8,865 nucleotides of DNA from Lachnospiraceae bacterium UBA7188. GTDB lineage: Bacteria; Bacillota; Clostridia; Lachnospirales; Lachnospiraceae. Positions within the stretch are counted from its first letter, which is position 1; each line of letters starts with the position of its first letter. The notes beneath the pieces are model-generated. The model was not told the DNA's origin and did no database searches. It was given only the letters and a program-made list of their open reading frames with translations. The stretch is taken from the NCBI GenBank assembly GCA_002490995.1, contig DKVC01000179.1, forward strand, positions 1-8,865. Direction: 5' to 3'. The position numbers and the translations under genes are program-made. Below, in pieces: positions 5,840-8,865 of the stretch.

Positions 5840-6805
5840 TTAAAGCCTTTTTAAAGAGTCCTTATTTTTCAGGTTTTTTACGTAATTCCGTTTCAGCTCC
5901 AACAAATTCCGCAGCTGCATCAGAATATGGAAAAGGATGGCCCGTGCTTCAAATTCCTCCCTGCTCTCCGGAAGCTTCTGGCCTTTCATCCGGGCAAGAA
6001 GCTGTTCCTGTTTTTCCAGAAGCCCTTCCACTGTGTTATCCCGGTGGTAATCCTGTTCTATCTGAGCCAGGAATTCGGCCACCTGCCCCGCCTGCCGGGA
6101 CAGATATTCCACCTTCAAAATATTCTCGTAAATATCCCGCAGAATAATGCACTGTCTCCCTCTCATGTCAACATAATCCAATTCCCGGGAATCTCCGAAA
6201 AACATTGTGTTGTTTTCGTTTTCCACAGCGCATTGCCTTGCCGCTTCCAGAGCAGCTTCCAGTCTATCAAAACAGTCCGGGCCATATTCCTTTCTGTCTT
6301 CCTTGGGCAGCCAGAGGGACATCCTGTGAATGATTCCCTTGATCTGGCTGTCCACCTCTCCCGCCAACCGGTCAAACACTGCCGCTTTCCTGTGCAGATG
6401 CAGATTAACCAGTATCCCTGTCAGTGTCCCGATTCCGAACAAAAGCGCCTCATTGGCCAGCAGCCCGGGCGACATGCTTTTCTCTGTCATAAAATGCGTC
6501 ACCAGGACGGAGTCCATGGCAACCGCCTCTCCCCACCCTGCTTCCAGGCATAACATCGCAAACAGAAACAGATATACCGCGAATCCTGGCAAATGATACC
6601 CGAGAATCCCGAAACAGCATGCCGAAATTACCAATGCACACAAAAATGCCAACGCCCTGTTTCCGGCACTCTTCAGCGTCTCCCGCCTGGTATCCCGGAT
6701 GCTCAAGACAGTGATAATGCCTGCAGTTGCGGAATATTTCAACCCCAATTCCCCTGCCAAACCGATGGACAGAGCTGCCGCCGCTGCAATTTTCAGGCTT
6801 TTCAT
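5840..6805 (-). CDS. Aromatic acid exporter family protein (ArAE_1/DUF939 type)
   Basis: This 321-residue protein is a predicted inner-membrane protein of the aromatic-acid-exporter (fusaric acid resistance-like) superfamily. The N-terminal 140 residues contain hydrophobic segments at about 5-20, 24-36, 52-70, 73-90 and 115-135. These include the typical AGIITVLSIRDTRRETLKSAGNR stretch (first residues at 28). Residues 140-321 are a charged, helical cytosolic domain of the ArAE_1_C kind, with conserved-looking ELDYVDMRGRQ near 208. The exact substrate is unknown for this family. The chosen start, ATG 6805, has GGAAGAGG six bases upstream and opens directly into the first membrane segment. An ATG at 6835 and a TTG at 6853, overlapping the ABC stop by four bases, are possible but have poor ribosome sites. 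It follows the ATPase gene closely and is probably co-transcribed with it, ending at the terminator at 5783-5820. Confidence 0.85.
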   Translation of the reverse strand: MKSLKIAAAAALSIGLAGELGLKYSATAGIITVLSIRDTRRETLKSAGNRALAFLCALVISACCFGILGYHLPGFAVYLFLFAMLCLEAGWGEAVAMDSVLVTHFMTEKSMSPGLLANEALLFGIGTLTGILVNLHLHRKAAVFDRLAGEVDSQIKGIIHRMSLWLPKEDRKEYGPDCFDRLEAALEAARQCAVENENNTMFFGDSRELDYVDMRGRQCIILRDIYENILKVEYLSRQAGQVAEFLAQIEQDYHRDNTVEGLLEKQEQLLARMKGQKLPESREEFEARAILFHILMQLRNLLELKRNYVKNLKNKDSLKRL

Positions 6806-6811
6806 CAATTG

Positions 6812-6819
6812 CCTCTTCC
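6812..6819 (-). promoter_or_regulatory. Ribosome binding site favouring start 6805 of the exporter gene
   Basis: GGAAGAGG on the minus strand, six bases before ATG 6805. The alternative starts at 6835 and 6853 have only weak matches (AGG three bases before, and none). Confidence 0.55.
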
Positions 6820-6849
6820 AATGTTTCTGAACCATATACCTGTTTCCCG

Positions 6850-7680
6850 TCAAATATCATAAAAATACTGTACCCCTGTCTCGGTACAGAGAGATTTCAC
6901 TGTCACACCATAAAGCCTTTCCACGACACCTGACTGCAAAATGTCCTCCGGGGTTCCGCATTTCAGAATCCTGCCGTCCTGAAGCACCGCAATCCGGTCT
7001 GAAAGCTTCATCGCCAACAGAATATCATGCAAAACCAGAATAATCGTTTTCCCATCTGACGATAACTGCTTCATCATCTGCGCAAACTTCAGCTGCTGCC
7101 CAATGTCCAGATAAGTTGTGGGTTCATCCATAACGATAACTTCCGCCTGCTGCGCCAAAGCCATGGCGATATAAACCTTCTGCCGCATTCCCCCTGACAG
7201 TTCGGTCATCTGTCTGTGGGCAAATTTAGCAATCCCCGTCTGTACCATAGCCGTCCCGGCAATCCTGTAGTCCTCTGCCCCATATCTTCTTGGGTATCGC
7301 AGATAAGGAAAACGCCCATGAAGAACCATGCGTTCCGCTGATATATCCGGTACGTTTTTGCCCTGCGGAAGATAGGCTATCTTCCTGGCAAGCGCCTCCC
7401 TGGACATTGTCTTTAACGAAATACCGTCAATTCTCACATCGCCGTCCCAAAAGGGAAGAAAACCCAGAATCACCCGCAGCAGAGTACTCTTCCCGCTGCC
7501 ATTGGTGCCGATAAGAGTGGTTATTTCTCCCTTTGCCGCGCAGAAATTCACTCCATGCAGAATCTCAACTTTTCTGTACCCTGCGGTCACATTTACTGTT
7601 TCAACCATAGTATTATTCCCAAATCTTTCCCTGCATACAGGACACTTCATATTTTCCCTGTACAAAATCCAGGCACTCAT
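6850..7680 (-). CDS. ABC transporter ATP-binding protein, iron-siderophore/cobalamin uptake type (FecE/FhuC/BtuD family)
   Basis: This cytosolic ATPase should power uptake by the permease encoded just upstream. All motifs are intact (276-residue numbering): Walker A GTNGSGKST 58-66, Q-loop PQ 105-106, signature LSGGMRQ 161-167, Walker B VIVMDEP 181-187 and switch His218. Its closest family is the iron-chelate/cobalamin/heme importers. The ligand is not readable from the ATPase. The start at ATG 7680 overlaps the permease stop as ATGA, a common translational-coupling arrangement. However, the family fold begins at MVETVNVTAGY, so starts at 7650 (MKCPVC, with AGGGA nearby) or 7608 (MVET, 252 residues, GGGA eight bases upstream) are quite possible. 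The extra 24 residues include a CPVC pair. The stop overlaps the first possible start of the exporter gene. Confidence 0.93.
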   Translation of the reverse strand: MSAWILYRENMKCPVCRERFGNNTMVETVNVTAGYRKVEILHGVNFCAAKGEITTLIGTNGSGKSTLLRVILGFLPFWDGDVRIDGISLKTMSREALARKIAYLPQGKNVPDISAERMVLHGRFPYLRYPRRYGAEDYRIAGTAMVQTGIAKFAHRQMTELSGGMRQKVYIAMALAQQAEVIVMDEPTTYLDIGQQLKFAQMMKQLSSDGKTIILVLHDILLAMKLSDRIAVLQDGRILKCGTPEDILQSGVVERLYGVTVKSLCTETGVQYFYDI

Positions 7681-8687
7681 TCGTTATACATATTGCCATG
7701 ACCGCCCTTGTGACGCACCAGCAGAAACAAAAACACCGGTCCTCCAATCACCGACATCAATATACCTACCGGCAGCTCATAAGGCGCAAACAACAACCTG
7801 GAAACCATGTCGCATAAAGTGACGAACCCCGCCCCCGATACGGCACACATGGGCAGAAGCTTCCCGCTTTCGTTTCCGGTAAATCTGCGCACAAAATGCG
7901 GCACAATCAGACCCACAAAGCCCAGAAGACCGGCAAAACTCACTGCTGCCCCCGCCAGCAAAGCCGCCAGCAGCAAAAAAAGCATCCGATATCGCCCCAC
8001 CTGCAGGCCTACCCCCTGAGCCGTCTCATCCCCAAGCGCCAGTACATCCAGTTCATTGCATAAAGTAAACAGAAGAAGCATCCCAAGCCCGATCAGCCCT
8101 GCAGCAGGAAGCAGGCGCGTAAAAGACACCGCCGAAAAACCGCCTACCCGAAAGTCAATGCTCAGCATTGCCAGATCCGTATCCAAAACAGTCAGCGATT
8201 CGCATATGGCATTCAGTATACTATTCAACGCCACGCCGCTCAAAATCACAGTAGTTCTGGATGCCTGAAACCTGCAGGAAAAGAGGAAAATCAAAAGAAT
8301 GCTGGCCAGACTTCCCGCGAAAGCGGAAACGGAAATCCAAAAACCGGACAGAACCCCCAGCCCGCAGCACAGCGTGACTCCCAGCCCGGCGCCTGCATTG
8401 ACACCGATAATCCCCGGCGACGCCAGACGATTCGCCAGCACATTCTGCAGCACCGCTCCCGATACTGCCAGCCCGGCACCGGCGAAAAGAGAGGCAAGCG
8501 TCCGGGGCATCCTGGCGTACAGCAGAATACTCCGCTTCACATTCCCTCCATCCCCCCGCAGAATGCCCGGAAGCTCCAGGGGTGAAAACTGAATGTTTCC
8601 AAGGCACAGGCTGAGTACTGTAATCAGAATACAGGCGGTTATTCCCCATCCCAGATAAGGTCTCCGGCATCGCTTTCTTTTCTTCAT
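7677..8687 (-). CDS. FecCD-family ABC transporter permease (iron-siderophore, heme or cobalamin uptake)
   Basis: This 336-residue membrane protein should form the homodimeric channel that imports a metal chelate delivered by a substrate-binding lipoprotein. About nine to ten hydrophobic segments are visible. Family hallmarks are ARMPRTLASLFAGAGLAVSG (58-77), LQNVLANRLASPGIIGVNAG (80-99), the ATPase-contacting GFVGLIVPHFVRRFTG (256-271) and ELPVGILMSVIGGPVFLFLL (304-323). Length fits the family (about 330-350). The start has GGAGGA eight bases upstream. It is the first gene seen in its block. The binding protein (FecB type) is absent from the window, so it must lie past the right edge or elsewhere. 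The ligand is undetermined. Confidence 0.95.
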   Translation of the reverse strand: MKKRKRCRRPYLGWGITACILITVLSLCLGNIQFSPLELPGILRGDGGNVKRSILLYARMPRTLASLFAGAGLAVSGAVLQNVLANRLASPGIIGVNAGAGLGVTLCCGLGVLSGFWISVSAFAGSLASILLIFLFSCRFQASRTTVILSGVALNSILNAICESLTVLDTDLAMLSIDFRVGGFSAVSFTRLLPAAGLIGLGMLLLFTLCNELDVLALGDETAQGVGLQVGRYRMLFLLLAALLAGAAVSFAGLLGFVGLIVPHFVRRFTGNESGKLLPMCAVSGAGFVTLCDMVSRLLFAPYELPVGILMSVIGGPVFLFLLVRHKGGHGNMYNE

Positions 8688-8742
8688 GGCGAATTTCCTC
8701 CATCACATTTTCACAACTATATGTCCTGCCGGTTATTGCTGA

Positions 8743-8809
8743 AGTATAATTGCCGATATTTCAGGTATGTACCCGAAATTTATACTCCCAGACGACAATT
8801 ATTTATACT
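8743..8809. promoter_or_regulatory. Dyad and direct repeats upstream of the permease gene (candidate operator)
   Basis: A 22-bp imperfect palindrome at 8758-8779 pairs at nine of eleven positions (arms ATTTC-A-GGTA and TACC-C-GAAAT). It is flanked by AGTATAA (8743-8749) and its inverse TTATACT (8780-8786). TTTATACT occurs at 8779-8786 and again 23 bases on at 8802-8809. On the minus strand TATACT at 8743-8748 could be a -10 for the permease operon, with the palindrome over the -35 region, but the -35 match is poor. It does not resemble a Fur or DtxR box. The regulator is unknown. Confidence 0.4.
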
Positions 8810-8865
8810 GCACGCCGGTTGAATTTGCAGTGCAACCCGACTGCAGACCGCCAGCCAGGTACTTT
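8767..8865 (+). CDS. Possible start of a divergent gene, cut by the window edge
   Basis: An ATG at 8767 opens 33 codons on the plus strand without a stop up to the edge, beginning MYPKFILPDDNYLYCTPVEF. No ribosome site precedes it and the ATG lies inside the palindrome at 8758-8779. A TATAAT sits at 8745-8750, too close for a normal leader. If real, it would be a divergent gene, for example a regulator, but the product is not recognised. Two minus-strand frames are also open from the edge for about 21 and 27 codons, so chance openness is likely. Confidence 0.2.
   Translation, partial: MYPKFILPDDNYLYCTPVEFAVQPDCRPPARYF

Noticed and set aside
8221..8706. Minus-strand open frame of 161 codons overlapping the start of the permease
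   Set aside because: It is a shifted frame of the permease gene. Its first codons sit on the permease ribosome site, and its Cys/Arg/Gly-rich sequence has no recognisable fold.
8700..8865. Riboswitch (for example cobalamin) or Fur box upstream of the permease
   Set aside because: No conserved riboswitch core or Fur-like 19-bp inverted repeat could be recognised by eye in this stretch.

Overview
The window looks like a chromosomal segment of an anaerobic Firmicute, most likely a gut-type Lachnospiraceae (Clostridia). This rests on strong GGAGG-type ribosome sites, short intergenic gaps, all eight confident genes on the minus strand, and a sodium-pumping biotin-dependent decarboxylase set typical of that family. 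The genus cannot be named from the sequence alone. No tRNA, rRNA, CRISPR array, insertion sequence or phage gene was seen.

Transcription runs from high to low coordinates. The first block (8687 to 5840) is an ABC uptake pair, a FecCD-type permease followed by a FecE-type ATPase whose reading frame overlaps it by ATGA. An aromatic-acid-exporter-family membrane protein comes next. The block ends at a clear intrinsic terminator at 5783-5820. The substrate-binding protein is not in the window. It may lie beyond the right edge or elsewhere.

The second block (5675 to 52) encodes a membrane biotin-dependent carboxyltransferase/decarboxylase system: an acyl-CoA carboxyltransferase (MmdA/PccB-like), an OadG-like lipoprotein with one membrane span, a small biotin carrier, the sodium-pumping OadB subunit and, after a 266-base gap, an OadA/transcarboxylase-5S-like carboxyltransferase lacking its own biotin domain. 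Together they should move CO2 from an acyl-CoA and/or a 2-oxo acid (oxaloacetate) onto the carrier biotin. OadB would then release it, with export of Na+. No biotin carboxylase is present, so ATP-dependent carboxylation is not encoded here.

The most interesting non-coding signal is a long imperfect hairpin (1529-1598) in the oadB-oadA gap. It folds better as minus-strand RNA than as plus-strand RNA, and one arm is repeated exactly beside the oadA ribosome site. Other points of interest are the presence of two carboxyltransferases with one carrier and one pump, the lipoprotein-OadG architecture, a promoter that appears to lie partly inside the upstream terminator, and a dyad/direct-repeat region upstream of the permease gene.
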